Source: Micromonospora sp. NBC_00389 | GTDB lineage: Bacteria > Actinomycetota > Actinomycetes > Mycobacteriales > Micromonosporaceae | Direction: 5' to 3' | Length of the DNA: 64,000 nt | NCBI RefSeq assembly: GCF_036059255.1 | Contig: NZ_CP107947.1 | Location: forward strand, 6,634,001-6,698,000 | Shown: one piece after another, positions 25,630-34,409 of the stretch | Layout of the letters: each line of letters begins with the position of its first letter | Numbering within the stretch: position 1 is the first letter of the stretch | The notes under the pieces: generated by a model | The model's input: the letters and a program-made list of their open reading frames with translations, nothing else | Told to the model about the DNA's origin: nothing | The model's database searches: none | Position numbers and translations under genes: made by a program

Positions 25630-26804
25630 AGCAGCTCCATGGTGATGGTCGTCGGCCCGCCGACCGGGCTGTCGACGTCGACGGTGCCGTCGAGCGCGAG
25701 CACCCGACGACGGATCCCGGCCAGGCCGGTGCCCCGCCGATCGTCGGCGCCGCCGGTGCCGTTGTCAGTGATCATTACCGACAACCGGTCTGCCGTGCGG
25801 CTGACCCCGACGCTGGCCGCGGTCGCATGGCTGTGCCTGACGACGTTGGTCAGTGCCTCGGCGACGGCGAAGTAGACGACAGCCTCCACGGCCGCCGGGA
25901 CCCGTCCCAGGTCGCCGATGTCCAGTCGGGTCGGCACGCCGCAGCGGGCTGTCACGGCGGTCAGAGCGCCGTCGAGGCCCCGGTCGGCGAGAATCGGCGG
26001 ATAGACGGTGCGGATCACCTCGCGTAGCTCTGTCATCGCCTCTTCGGTTCCCTCATGTGCGTCCCGAAGAAGTCCTTCCACGAACTGCTCGTCCCGCGGA
26101 TTGTCGGACAGCGCCTGCCGGGCCACGGCCAGCCGCATCGCGATGGCCACCAGCCGGGCCTGGGTACCGTCGTGCAGGTCGCGCTCGATCCGGCGCAGCT
26201 CCGCTCCGTGTGCGTCGAGCACGTCCGCCCGGGTGCGGGTCAACACGGCGACCCGGTCGGCGAGCTGTTCGACCGTTGAGTGCGACAGCACTCCCAGGCA
26301 GATCCGGGCGTGCGCGCGAGCGATCGGCGGGAAGACCAGGTACGCCAGCGCGGCGAGCAGCAGGATCTGCAGTGGCCCGAGGGTGAGCGCCGTCGCCCAG
26401 CCGGTCACCGGAATATCGATGAACAGCCGTGGCCGGTCCTGCAGCCTGAAAGCCCACCAGAGTGGTGTCGCGATCGTGGCGAGCAGGACGTTGCCCGCGC
26501 ACAGCAGTGCGGGCAGGCCGAGCGCTACCCCGGTCATGGCGTTCACTGGCAGCCAGAGCAGGTCGCGGCGCGTGGTCGGATCGGCCCAGGCTCGGCGTCC
26601 CGTCGCGCGCAGGGCGGGACGCGGTGCCGACGGCGTACCGAGCAGCCGGCCGGCGCGGTCACGGTGCCTTTCCGCCCAACGCCGGGCGAGCCGCGGATGG
26701 CACAGCAGCGGCAGCGCGAGCACCGTGGCGATCCCGGAGGCCAGCGATCCCAGCAGGTAGACCCCGCCGCGCCACACCTGCACCCACCGCCGACCCGACG
26801 TCAC
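25620..26804 (-). CDS. HisKA_3-type sensor histidine kinase
   Basis: 394 aa from GTG 26804 (GAAAGGG 6 nt upstream). Four membrane-spanning segments lie in the first ~190 residues, without a large external domain, as in kinases that sense the membrane or exporter state. The phospho-acceptor box is IERDLHDGTQARLVAIAMRL. The ATPase domain has AEALTNVVRHSHA, ITDNGTGG and GTGLAGIRRRV. It is paired with the overlapping NarL-type regulator. Confidence 0.92.
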   Translation of the reverse strand: MTSGRRWVQVWRGGVYLLGSLASGIATVLALPLLCHPRLARRWAERHRDRAGRLLGTPSAPRPALRATGRRAWADPTTRRDLLWLPVNAMTGVALGLPALLCAGNVLLATIATPLWWAFRLQDRPRLFIDIPVTGWATALTLGPLQILLLAALAYLVFPPIARAHARICLGVLSHSTVEQLADRVAVLTRTRADVLDAHGAELRRIERDLHDGTQARLVAIAMRLAVARQALSDNPRDEQFVEGLLRDAHEGTEEAMTELREVIRTVYPPILADRGLDGALTAVTARCGVPTRLDIGDLGRVPAAVEAVVYFAVAEALTNVVRHSHATAASVGVSRTADRLSVMITDNGTGGADDRRGTGLAGIRRRVLALDGTVDVDSPVGGPTTITMELLCG

Positions 26805-26907
26805 AGGATGCCCTTTCTGCGCACCCACGGAGGCAGCGTCCCTTCGAGTTCCCGACACGGCGTGAAGTCTGCCCTGTGGCTGCCGCCCGCGGCACTACAG
26901 CCAGCTG

Positions 26908-26926
26908 TACCTCAGATCCGGTGGTA
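26908..26926. promoter_or_regulatory. Possible regulator site between kinase and exporter genes
   Basis: An inverted repeat TACC-N11-GGTA sits in the 166-nt divergent intergenic region. Further right, TAGCGT (26957-26962) lies 8 nt before ATG 26971 and could serve a leaderless exporter transcript. Both are weak on sequence alone. Confidence 0.3.
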
Positions 26927-26970
26927 AGGGGTAGTGGTTCGCGCCGACATGACTCGTAGCGTCGGACGGC

Positions 26971-27792
26971 ATGAGGTTGAACAGCAGAAACCCATCGAGG
27001 CGACGCGTGGCACTGGCCGAGGCCACCGCGACCGACTCGCTACAGCCGGGTGCAAGGACGTCGTGTACGTACGCGGTGCAGTTGGATTCGGTGTCCAAAA
27101 CATACGGGTCGGGGAAGAACGAGGTACGCGCTCTCGACGGGGTGACGGTCGGATTCCGGCGCGGTACGTTCACCGCCGTCATGGGCCCGTCCGGCTCCGG
27201 CAAGAGCACGTTTCTGAACTGCGCGGCCGGTCTGGACCAGCCGACGTCGGGCCGGGTCGTGCTGGGTGACACGGAGTTGTCCGGCCGGCCGGAGACAGAG
27301 CTGACCGAGCTGCGCAGGGACCGGATCGGGTTCGTCTTCCAGGCGTACAACCTGCTCGGTGCACTGACCGTGGCGGACAACGTCACGTTGCCCGTCCGGT
27401 TGGCCGAGAAACCGGTCGATCCCGAGCAACTGGCGAGCGTCCTCGCCGCGGTCGGGCTCGCCGAGCATCACGACCGCCGCCCGAGCCAGCTCTCCGGTGG
27501 CCAGCAGCAGCGGGTGGCGATCGCCAGGGCGCTCATCAACCGGCCCGACCTGGTGTGCGCCGACGAGCCGACGGGCGCGCTGGACAGCCGCAGCGGTCGC
27601 CAGGTCCTGGCACTGCTCAGGAAGATCGTCGACGACCTGGGGCAGACCGTGCTGATGGTGACGCACGATCCGGTCGCGGCCGCGCAGGCCGACACCGTGG
27701 TGTTCCTCGCGGACGGCCGGTTGGCCGGCGAGATGCCCCGACCGTCCGCCGAGCAGATCGCCGAGCGGATGACTCACCTGGGGGAGGCGTGA
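26971..27792 (+). CDS. MacB-type ABC transporter ATPase
   Basis: 273 aa. Walker A is MGPSGSGKSTFLNC, signature LSGGQQQRVAIARAL, Walker B LVCADEPTGALD, H-loop MVTHDP. The LolD/MacB class is shown by the family spacing and an FtsX-type partner. The first ~35 residues precede the conserved core, so GTG 27076 is an alternative start; ATG 26971 suits a leaderless transcript. The stop overlaps the permease GTG by 4 nt. With the divergent two-component system it resembles peptide- or antibiotic-responsive export modules. Confidence 0.9.
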   Translation: MRLNSRNPSRRRVALAEATATDSLQPGARTSCTYAVQLDSVSKTYGSGKNEVRALDGVTVGFRRGTFTAVMGPSGSGKSTFLNCAAGLDQPTSGRVVLGDTELSGRPETELTELRRDRIGFVFQAYNLLGALTVADNVTLPVRLAEKPVDPEQLASVLAAVGLAEHHDRRPSQLSGGQQQRVAIARALINRPDLVCADEPTGALDSRSGRQVLALLRKIVDDLGQTVLMVTHDPVAAAQADTVVFLADGRLAGEMPRPSAEQIAERMTHLGEA

Positions 27793-30347
27793 ACCGCCGA
27801 ATGCTGGCGTTGGCCTGGAGCACGATCAAGGGACGGAAGGGCGGGTTCGTCGCGGCGTTCGTCGCGGTGCTGTTCGGGTCGGCGGTGATCACGGCCTGCG
27901 GGATCCTGTTGGAGAGCAGCGAGCGCTCGGGCGTGCCGACCGAGCGCTACCAGGCTGCCGACCTGGTGGTGGGCGCCCCGCAGGCACTGCCGGTGGCCGA
28001 CGACGTGGATCCCAGGTTCGGCGAGCGGGCCACCCTACCGGCCGATCGGGTCGGCGACATCGCGCGAGTGCCTGGCGTCCGGGCGGCGATCGCCGACGTC
28101 AACGTCCCGGTCAGCCTCGTGACGGCGGACGCCGAGGTGCTCGCCGGCACCCCCGCGCTGGGGCATGGCTGGCAGTCGGCCGCGCTCGGCCCGTTCACCA
28201 CGACCGCCGGCCAGGCCCCGACCGGGCCGGACGACGTGGTGCTGGACTCCGCGCTGGCCGAGCGGGCCGGCGTCAGCGTCGGCGCGTCGGTTCGGCTCGC
28301 GGTCGGCTCGAACACGTCGATCTACCGGGTGACCGGCATCGCGGGTCTGCCTGGAGGCAAACTCGCCCGGCAGCCCACACTGTTCTTCACCGAAGATCGG
28401 GCCCGGGAGTTGACCGGCCAACCGGACCGGGTGGACGTGATCGGTGTGCTGGCCGCACCCGGTGTCAGTGCCGACGAGTTGGCAGGCGCCATCGAGGCGG
28501 CGGTCTCGGACGTGGTCGTGTACGCCGGCAGTGACCGCAGCGAGGCCGAGTTCCTCGACATCGGCAGCACGCGTTCGTTCATCAGCGAGCTGTCCCTGGC
28601 GTTCGGCGGCACCATGGTTGTGGTGATCATGATCGTCGTGGCGAGCACACTCGCTTTGTCCGTTCGGCAGCGGCTGCGGGAGCTGGCGCTGTTGAGGGCG
28701 ATCGGCGCGACCCCGAAGCAGATGCTTGGCATGATCGCCGCCGAGACCATGGTGGTGGGCACGCTCGGGGCGGTGCTCGGGGTGATTCCGGGCATCGGGC
28801 TGAGCTTCCTCCTCCGCGAAACCTTCACCCTGGTCGGCGCGATACCGGACGACTTCGAGCTGTCGATCAGTCCGCTGCCGGTACTCGCGGCGGTGGTGCT
28901 GTGCCTGGTCGGCGCCCGTCTGGGCGGTTGGATAGCCGCACGGCGCGCGGCCAGGCTCAGGCCGGTGGACGCGCTCGGCGAGGCCGCGTTGGAGCCGCCC
29001 AAACTCGGATGGCTCCGGTTGACCGTCGGCTTGCTGCTGGTCCCCGCCGGTCTCGCCATGGCGTTCGTGCTGCCGCTGGTGCTGCCCGGTGAAGGGGCCG
29101 CTGAAAGCGCGGCCTTCTCGGCGTTCCTGCTCATCTTCGCCATCGCGCTGCTGGGGCCGCGGTTGCTCAGTGGCGCCGTCACCGTGCTGGGTCCCTGGTT
29201 GAACCGCAGGTCGGGCGTCAGCGGGTTCCTCGCGACCGCGAACGCGCACGCCAACTCCCGGCGGCTCGCCGCGGCGACCACTCCGCTGATCATGGGCATC
29301 ATCCTGGCCGCCGGGCAACTCTTCAGCGGGACGACCGCGAGCGCGGCCGCGCAGGATCAGGCCGAGGACGGCCTGCGGGCGGATTACGTCGTCACGTCCA
29401 CGTCCGCCGGTGTGTCGCCCGAGGTCGCGGACGTGCTCCGGGACGTGCCCGGCGTCTCGGCGGTGACCCCGGTCGTCCGTACGCGGACGCTGGCGACCTT
29501 CGCCTCGGGAGACAGTCCTCAGATCAGGACCTACTCGGCACAGGGGATCATCGGCGACCGGCTCGCCGAGACTTTGGATCTCGCGGTTCTCGAGGGCGAT
29601 GTCGCGGAGGTGCGGGGCAACACGGTGGCGTTGAGCCGGATCGCGGCGGGCACCCTCGGCGCTGCTCTCGGTGACACCGTCGACCTCCGTCTCGGTGACG
29701 GCACGCCGATCAAACCCACGGTGGTGGCGCTCTACGAGAGAGGACTCGGCCTCGGTGACGTCACGCTGCCGCACGACCTCGTACTGGAGCACACCACCGA
29801 CCGCCTGGACTTCGCGGTGCTGATCGCGGCGGCCACGGGAACCGACGTCGGGGCACTCGGCGATGCGTTGCGATCCGCTGTCCAACACCTCCCGACCGTT
29901 CAGGTCAACAACCGCGAGTCGTTCGTCGCCGCGCAGCGCGATGCCGCCGCCGGAGAGTCGGCGGTCGGCCTCATCCTCAACGCGGTCCTGCTCGGCTACC
30001 TCGCGATCGCCGTGGTGAACACCCTGGTGATGGCGACCGCCGCACGCTTTCGCGAGTTCGCCCTGCTCCAACTGGTCGGCGCCACCCGTCGCCAGGTGTT
30101 CGCGATGATGCGCAGCGAGACGAGGATCATCGTCGTCGCCGCCGTTCTCATCGGTACCCTGGCCGCGATCCCGTCGTTGATCGGCACGAGCCTCGGGCTG
30201 ACCAGGACACTGATTCCGTCCATCCCACCGCTCATCTACCTGGGAATCGTCGCGGTCGCCGCGCTGCTCGGCTGGGCCGCCATCATGACCTCGACCCGGA
30301 CCGCCATGCGGTCGCAGCCGGTCGACGCGATTGGCGTTCGCGAGTGA
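27789..30347 (+). CDS. FtsX/MacB-like ABC permease
   Basis: 852 aa from GTG 27789 (GGGGAGG just upstream, overlapping the ATPase stop). The topology is the duplicated FtsX type: one N-terminal helix, a long extracytoplasmic MacB-like domain (about residues 45-260), three helices with LRELALLRAIGATPKQMLGM, a central linker helix pair, a second external domain, and three final helices with REFALLQLVGATRRQVFAMMR. It is probably an exporter or mechanotransmission complex rather than an importer. Confidence 0.92.
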   Translation: MNRRMLALAWSTIKGRKGGFVAAFVAVLFGSAVITACGILLESSERSGVPTERYQAADLVVGAPQALPVADDVDPRFGERATLPADRVGDIARVPGVRAAIADVNVPVSLVTADAEVLAGTPALGHGWQSAALGPFTTTAGQAPTGPDDVVLDSALAERAGVSVGASVRLAVGSNTSIYRVTGIAGLPGGKLARQPTLFFTEDRARELTGQPDRVDVIGVLAAPGVSADELAGAIEAAVSDVVVYAGSDRSEAEFLDIGSTRSFISELSLAFGGTMVVVIMIVVASTLALSVRQRLRELALLRAIGATPKQMLGMIAAETMVVGTLGAVLGVIPGIGLSFLLRETFTLVGAIPDDFELSISPLPVLAAVVLCLVGARLGGWIAARRAARLRPVDALGEAALEPPKLGWLRLTVGLLLVPAGLAMAFVLPLVLPGEGAAESAAFSAFLLIFAIALLGPRLLSGAVTVLGPWLNRRSGVSGFLATANAHANSRRLAAATTPLIMGIILAAGQLFSGTTASAAAQDQAEDGLRADYVVTSTSAGVSPEVADVLRDVPGVSAVTPVVRTRTLATFASGDSPQIRTYSAQGIIGDRLAETLDLAVLEGDVAEVRGNTVALSRIAAGTLGAALGDTVDLRLGDGTPIKPTVVALYERGLGLGDVTLPHDLVLEHTTDRLDFAVLIAAATGTDVGALGDALRSAVQHLPTVQVNNRESFVAAQRDAAAGESAVGLILNAVLLGYLAIAVVNTLVMATAARFREFALLQLVGATRRQVFAMMRSETRIIVVAAVLIGTLAAIPSLIGTSLGLTRTLIPSIPPLIYLGIVAVAALLGWAAIMTSTRTAMRSQPVDAIGVRE

Positions 30348-30387
30348 CGCCGGCGGCATCGGTAACCCCGGATGACGCCCGAAGACC

Positions 30388-30831
30388 TCAGTCTTCGGTG
30401 GATCCGGCAGCCTCGACGACCGAGACGGGAGTGCCAAGTTCGACGGTACGGGAGACGGTGCACAGTCGTTCGTGCGACTGCTGCAGCGACCGGGGCAGCG
30501 CCTCGCGCGCCCGGTCGCCGTCCGCGCCCACCGGGAACGTCACGGTGAACTCGACCTTGAGGTTCTGCATCCGGTTTCCTCCGGCCTCGTCCCGGATTTT
30601 GTCGCCACTGACCTCGACGGAGAACTGGGTCGGCTCGGCGCGGCGGCTGGTGATGTAGTCCACGTCTACCGCAGTGCAGCCGCCGATGGCAGCCAGAAGC
30701 AGTTCCACCGGCGTAAAGCTTGCGTCCTCGCCCGTGCCCATCGACATCGACCCGCCGCGGACATTCCGCGCGACGTAGTTCCCCACGCTGGTGCGCTCGA
30801 TCTCCACCGAGCGGAAGGTGTCCTCACTCAT
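30388..30831 (-). CDS. OsmC/Ohr-family peroxidase
   Basis: 147 aa from ATG 30831. Both redox cysteines are present: Cys52 in LLLAAIGGCTAVDVDYI and Cys124 in HERLCTVSRTV, spaced as in OsmC thiol peroxidases that reduce organic hydroperoxides. No ribosome site is seen; TAGTTT lies 7 nt upstream of ATG, suggesting a leaderless mRNA. It is convergent with the ABC permease. Confidence 0.88.
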   Translation of the reverse strand: MSEDTFRSVEIERTSVGNYVARNVRGGSMSMGTGEDASFTPVELLLAAIGGCTAVDVDYITSRRAEPTQFSVEVSGDKIRDEAGGNRMQNLKVEFTVTFPVGADGDRAREALPRSLQQSHERLCTVSRTVELGTPVSVVEAAGSTED

Positions 30832-31113
30832 GACAGGGAAACTACCCGGGCCTCCTGGTCCCCGAGCCACCGGCCTGCCGGCCGATCGTCATCCCCGACA
30901 GGAATCAGACGTCGGCTTCGAGGGCAAAGGTATTGCCGCGTGGTCAAGGCCTTGCCCGCCCGCGCCTTACCAGCGGCAGATCCGAACACGTGACCTTGGC
31001 AAATCCGCACGGCGGCGGTGGCAACAGCCCTCACGGTGACATTCGGGTCATGGATCAGGCCGGTCAGGCGGCCGGTTCGCCGGAACGTGTCAAGGGATTG
31101 AGGCCAGCGGGAG

Positions 31114-32109
31114 TTAAGCGGCTTGTGGTTCGGGTTCTGGCTTGTTGATCCAGACCTGGTCGGGCAGGTCGAGGATCTTGGGCAGGAGCCGGGTCGTGCT
31201 GAACCGGTGCGGGTGCGCGGCGCGGGCCGCGGTCAGGGTCTGTTCCCGGCCGGCCCGCACGGTGTTATGCCGGCCGTGGTGGACTTCGGCGGGGGTGTGC
31301 AGGCCGATCCCGCTATGCCGGTGGGCGTGGTTGTACCAGGTCACGAAGTCGGTCATGAACGCCCGGGCGTCGGCGAGGGACGCGAACCGGTCCGGGAAGA
31401 CCTGCGCGTACTTCAACGTCTTGAACCAGGCTTCGCTGTACGGATTGTCGTTGGACACCTTCGGCCGTGAGTGCGAGCGGGTCACGGTCAGGTCTTCGAG
31501 CAGGTCAGCAACCGACTTCGAGGTCATCGAGGTGCCTCTGTCGGCGTGGACCACGTGCGGGACACCGTGGACGTCGAACACTTTCCGCATCATGGCCTCG
31601 GCCAACGGTCCGGACTCGCGGGCGTGCACGCGCACCCCGACGATGTACCGCGACCAGATATCGATCATCACGTAGGCGTCGTAGTAGACGCCCTTGGCCG
31701 GGCCGGCGAGTTTCGTGATGTCCCAGCTGTAGACCTGCCGCGGCCCGTCGGCGACCAGCTCGGGACGCTTGCGGGCCGGATGCCGGGCCAGCCTGCGACG
31801 CTCACGCACCTGCCGGTACTCGCGCAGGATCCGGTACATCGTGGCAATCGAGCCCACATACACGCCCTGGTCTAGCAGCGCCGCATAGATCTGCGCCGGA
31901 GCGGCGTCGACGAATTCCGGGCTGTCCAGCACCGCCAAAACCTGCTCCCGCTCGGCGGTGCTGAGCGCGTTCGCCGGCGCCCGCCGCGGCGAGGCCGTCG
32001 GGCTTGGTCGGCGCCGGTCCCGATCCGCGCTGGCCCGGGCGATCCCGGTCACCCGCGCCGCGTCCCGCGTCGTGGTCCCCGCATCGGTCAATGCCTGGTA
32101 GGCGTCCAT
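31114..32109 (-). CDS. IS3-family transposase OrfB (DDE integrase core)
   Basis: 331 aa from ATG 32109, which overlaps the orfA stop (TGATG). An HTH_21-type linker (IYAALLDQGVYVGSIATMYRIL) precedes the rve core: YSWDITKLAGP (first Asp), VHADRGTSMTS (second Asp) and NDNPYSEAWFKTLK (Glu). The catalytic triad is complete. IS3 elements often use -1 frameshifting to fuse OrfAB; here the TGATG overlap suggests reinitiation coupling instead. Confidence 0.92.
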   Translation of the reverse strand: MDAYQALTDAGTTTRDAARVTGIARASADRDRRRPSPTASPRRAPANALSTAEREQVLAVLDSPEFVDAAPAQIYAALLDQGVYVGSIATMYRILREYRQVRERRRLARHPARKRPELVADGPRQVYSWDITKLAGPAKGVYYDAYVMIDIWSRYIVGVRVHARESGPLAEAMMRKVFDVHGVPHVVHADRGTSMTSKSVADLLEDLTVTRSHSRPKVSNDNPYSEAWFKTLKYAQVFPDRFASLADARAFMTDFVTWYNHAHRHSGIGLHTPAEVHHGRHNTVRAGREQTLTAARAAHPHRFSTTRLLPKILDLPDQVWINKPEPEPQAA

Positions 32110-32513
32110 CAACGCCTGCCGAGCCCGAACACGTCCGGACCGTCCGGCTCGCTCCTGGAGATGTCCTCCAAGAGCTCGCGCGCTTTTCCCATGATCTGCA
32201 GCGCCGTCTCCGTCCGCGCCAACCGCGACTGCGTACGCTCCAACTCACGCCGCAACCGGGCGATCTCCGCCTGCTCGGCGCTGGGCCGCCCGACCGTCTC
32301 CCCGGCCGGCTTGCCCTGCAACAACCCGGCGTCCCGCGCCCGGCGCCACTCCGACATCAACGACGAGTACAAACCCTCCCGCCGCAGGAACGCCCCACCC
32401 TCACCCGCCGCCACGGCCTGCTCATACCGGGCCAGCAGGTCCAGCTTCTGACCTGGGGTGAACGACCGACGCGCCCGCGGCCCGTCCGAGCGTGGACCTC
32501 TCTTACGACTCAT
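32109..32513 (-). CDS. IS3-family OrfA (HTH DNA-binding)
   Basis: 134 aa from ATG 32513 (MSRKRGPRSDG). The N-terminal helix-turn-helix is RRSFTPGQKLDLLARYEQAV...FLRREGLYSSLMSEWRRAR. A leucine-zipper-like coiled coil follows (AEIARLRRELERTQSRLARTE). It recognises the element ends. An in-frame upstream start gives 148 aa but is not needed. Confidence 0.88.
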   Translation of the reverse strand: MSRKRGPRSDGPRARRSFTPGQKLDLLARYEQAVAAGEGGAFLRREGLYSSLMSEWRRARDAGLLQGKPAGETVGRPSAEQAEIARLRRELERTQSRLARTETALQIMGKARELLEDISRSEPDGPDVFGLGRR

Positions 32514-32610
32514 GACCCCATCCTGGGCCGCCACCATGTCAACAGCAGTATCCAACGCTTCTCGATCCTGAACTCGCCCCGTCAGACGGACTTGCTACGA
32601 GCCGCTGGCC

Positions 32611-33243
32611 TCAACTCACCCTGACAGACAGGGCGCTGGTGGGCGACCGGCGGCCTCCGTGGCTCGCGACCAACGCGTCTGCCACGATTTCAGCGTCAGC
32701 TTCTGCGACGTCCGCTGGATACTCCGGCAGCAGGTCGTCCCAGACGACCAGCCACGACCCGTACAATTGGGCCTGCCCCTCGGGCCGAGCGAAGAACCAG
32801 ATGTGCAGGTGGGCGCCACCATCTCCGATGCGGTAGACGTGGGCCCGCGAGACGTGCGGCAGCGCCTGCATGTGGCGGACGATGCGAGTGCTCAACAGCC
32901 CCAGTTCGGCGGCCAGTTCGTCAGGTAGATCCGCCATGTCGTAGTGATCGCGCGGATACAGCATGAGCACCAGCGGAACGCCCACTCCCGGAATCCGGAC
33001 CAGCCGCCAGTGATCGTTGAACCAGATCCCCTCGTCCCGATCGCGGCAGGCGTTGCAGTCCGACGGATCCTCGCCGTGCCGCGCGGGCTCCGGGAGCACC
33101 GGCGGGCGCAACGGCGCCACGCGCAGCCCGTCCGGCTCGAACGGGCTGATCTCCCATCCCGTCATGCGTGCCAACGGGAGCCGGCGCTCGCTGTCCGCGA
33201 CGGCGACTGCGTGGTCATAGAACTCGTCCGGTCGCAAGGCCAT
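32611..33243 (-). CDS. HIT-superfamily protein (GalT/Ap4A-hydrolase-like)
   Basis: 210 aa from ATG 33243. The central CxxC (SDCNACRDRDEGIW) resembles the zinc site of GalT-like and some HIT proteins. LVLMLYPRDHYDMADLPDELAAELG and the histidine motif GGAHLHIWFF are the HIT core. Such enzymes hydrolyse or transfer nucleotidyl groups. The stop codon lies inside the IS3 terminal repeat, so the last five codons come from the IS and the native C-terminus is altered; the fold should be intact. It lies 191 nt downstream of two nucleotidyltransferase genes on the same strand. Confidence 0.78.
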   Translation of the reverse strand: MALRPDEFYDHAVAVADSERRLPLARMTGWEISPFEPDGLRVAPLRPPVLPEPARHGEDPSDCNACRDRDEGIWFNDHWRLVRIPGVGVPLVLMLYPRDHYDMADLPDELAAELGLLSTRIVRHMQALPHVSRAHVYRIGDGGAHLHIWFFARPEGQAQLYGSWLVVWDDLLPEYPADVAEADAEIVADALVASHGGRRSPTSALSVRVS

Positions 33244-33434
33244 GCGGCGAAGACTAGTACGACAAGATTCCACGTGATCAAAAGCCCCGTTGTGGCTGCC
33301 AGGCACCGCCCGATGGTCTCGTACTCGATGGTCCGGATCAGGCCGACCGTGGCAACTTCGCCCAGCAACCCCTACACCTCGGACGGACCGGCAACGAGCA
33401 TGCCCGAAGGTTTCAGGGGCGGTGGGTATGACGC

Positions 33435-34409
33435 TCACGCTTCGTACAGCACCTGCACCGCCCGGGCGAGCCTGACCAGCCACGGTTCGGCGTCGGCACC
33501 CAACGGACCGGAACCGTCAATCGCCCAGCTTCGGACCGCGTCCGAGCTGAGAAGGGCCGTGCCGAGCACCAGGCGGCGCAGACGGCGGGATATCCGGATG
33601 CCGTCGAGTTCCGCGAGCAGCACCGCGTCGTACAGGTCCTTCCCCGCAGAAACCCCTCTTTCAGCCTGGTCGGTGCAGAGCCATCGCAGCTTCCAGACCA
33701 GTGACAGCTCCCGGCTCGCTGTCCACAGAGCCGCGGGGGGCCGGCCGTCACGGCGCGGCACGGCGGTAAGCACCGGCGGCTCGGGTAAATATTCGTCGTA
33801 CGCGAAATCGAGCTGAACACTTCCCGTGGAACCGTCCGGCGCGTGCCACGGAACATGCAGCCGGACACCCGCTCCCTCGTAAGAGTTTCCGTACTCGGTG
33901 TATCCCCACATCGCGTCACGGTCTGCGGCTTCAGCGTCGAGCCGAATAGTGTTATCGGCGTAGGGCTTACGCGCCACCACCTCGAGCAACTCGTCGTGCG
34001 GACGATTCGGTTCTTCGACTGCGGACAGCCAGCTGAGCCCTTCCGGCGGCAACCGCGGGTGCTGACCGCCGGTTTCGAACTCCTCGTACGTCCAGATCTC
34101 GTTGCGGGCTGCCCCGTGGGCTGCCTCCGGCCAATGCTGGACAGGGTCCAGCCGGGGCAGGTAGGGATATGGGTCCCGGTCATCGCGCGGGACGAAAGCC
34201 AGTGGCCGGACTACCCAGTCGACGTCCCCTGGGGGCCGAGCTTGCTCACCGAGCCACGCGGGCATCGTCAGGCTCCCGCATAGGACGAGAGTGTCGGCGC
34301 AGTGCGACTCCGCGACCAGACCTAGCAGGTGATCAAGCACGGCCCGCTGTGCAATGTCCACCGGAGCGGTCATCCGCGCGTTGACATGGTGAGGCATGCC
34401 AAGGCCCAT
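33435..34409 (-). CDS. AbiEii-like nucleotidyltransferase 1
   Basis: 324 aa from ATG 34409, within the stop of the upstream gene (TGATG). The nucleotidyltransferase core is VLCGSLTMPAWLGEQARPPG followed by DVDWVV, that is GS followed by a DxD metal site. The AbiEii-type C-terminal motif GKDLYDAVLLAELDG is present. AbiEii/MenT toxins transfer nucleotides to RNA or proteins, but the cognate AbiEi antitoxin is not seen here. It lacks the extra N-terminal region of its larger paralogue and is translationally coupled to it. Confidence 0.75.
   Translation of the reverse strand: MGLGMPHHVNARMTAPVDIAQRAVLDHLLGLVAESHCADTLVLCGSLTMPAWLGEQARPPGDVDWVVRPLAFVPRDDRDPYPYLPRLDPVQHWPEAAHGAARNEIWTYEEFETGGQHPRLPPEGLSWLSAVEEPNRPHDELLEVVARKPYADNTIRLDAEAADRDAMWGYTEYGNSYEGAGVRLHVPWHAPDGSTGSVQLDFAYDEYLPEPPVLTAVPRRDGRPPAALWTASRELSLVWKLRWLCTDQAERGVSAGKDLYDAVLLAELDGIRISRRLRRLVLGTALLSSDAVRSWAIDGSGPLGADAEPWLVRLARAVQVLYEA

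Larger units (their letters stand above)
31088..32626 (-). mobile_element. IS3-family insertion sequence
   Basis: About 1.54 kb. Imperfect terminal inverted repeats share TGTCA...GGG...TTGAGGCCAGCGG (31088-31110, and reverse-complemented at 32602-32626). It carries orfA and orfB in tandem. No 3-4 bp target duplication is evident (flanks ACG and GAC), so the ends may have recombined or the limits may be off by a few bases. The right end overlaps the last codons of the HIT gene. Confidence 0.8.

Noticed and set aside
28035-30437. 800-codon minus-strand frame opposite the ABC permease
   Set aside because: Charged low-complexity shadow of a membrane protein.
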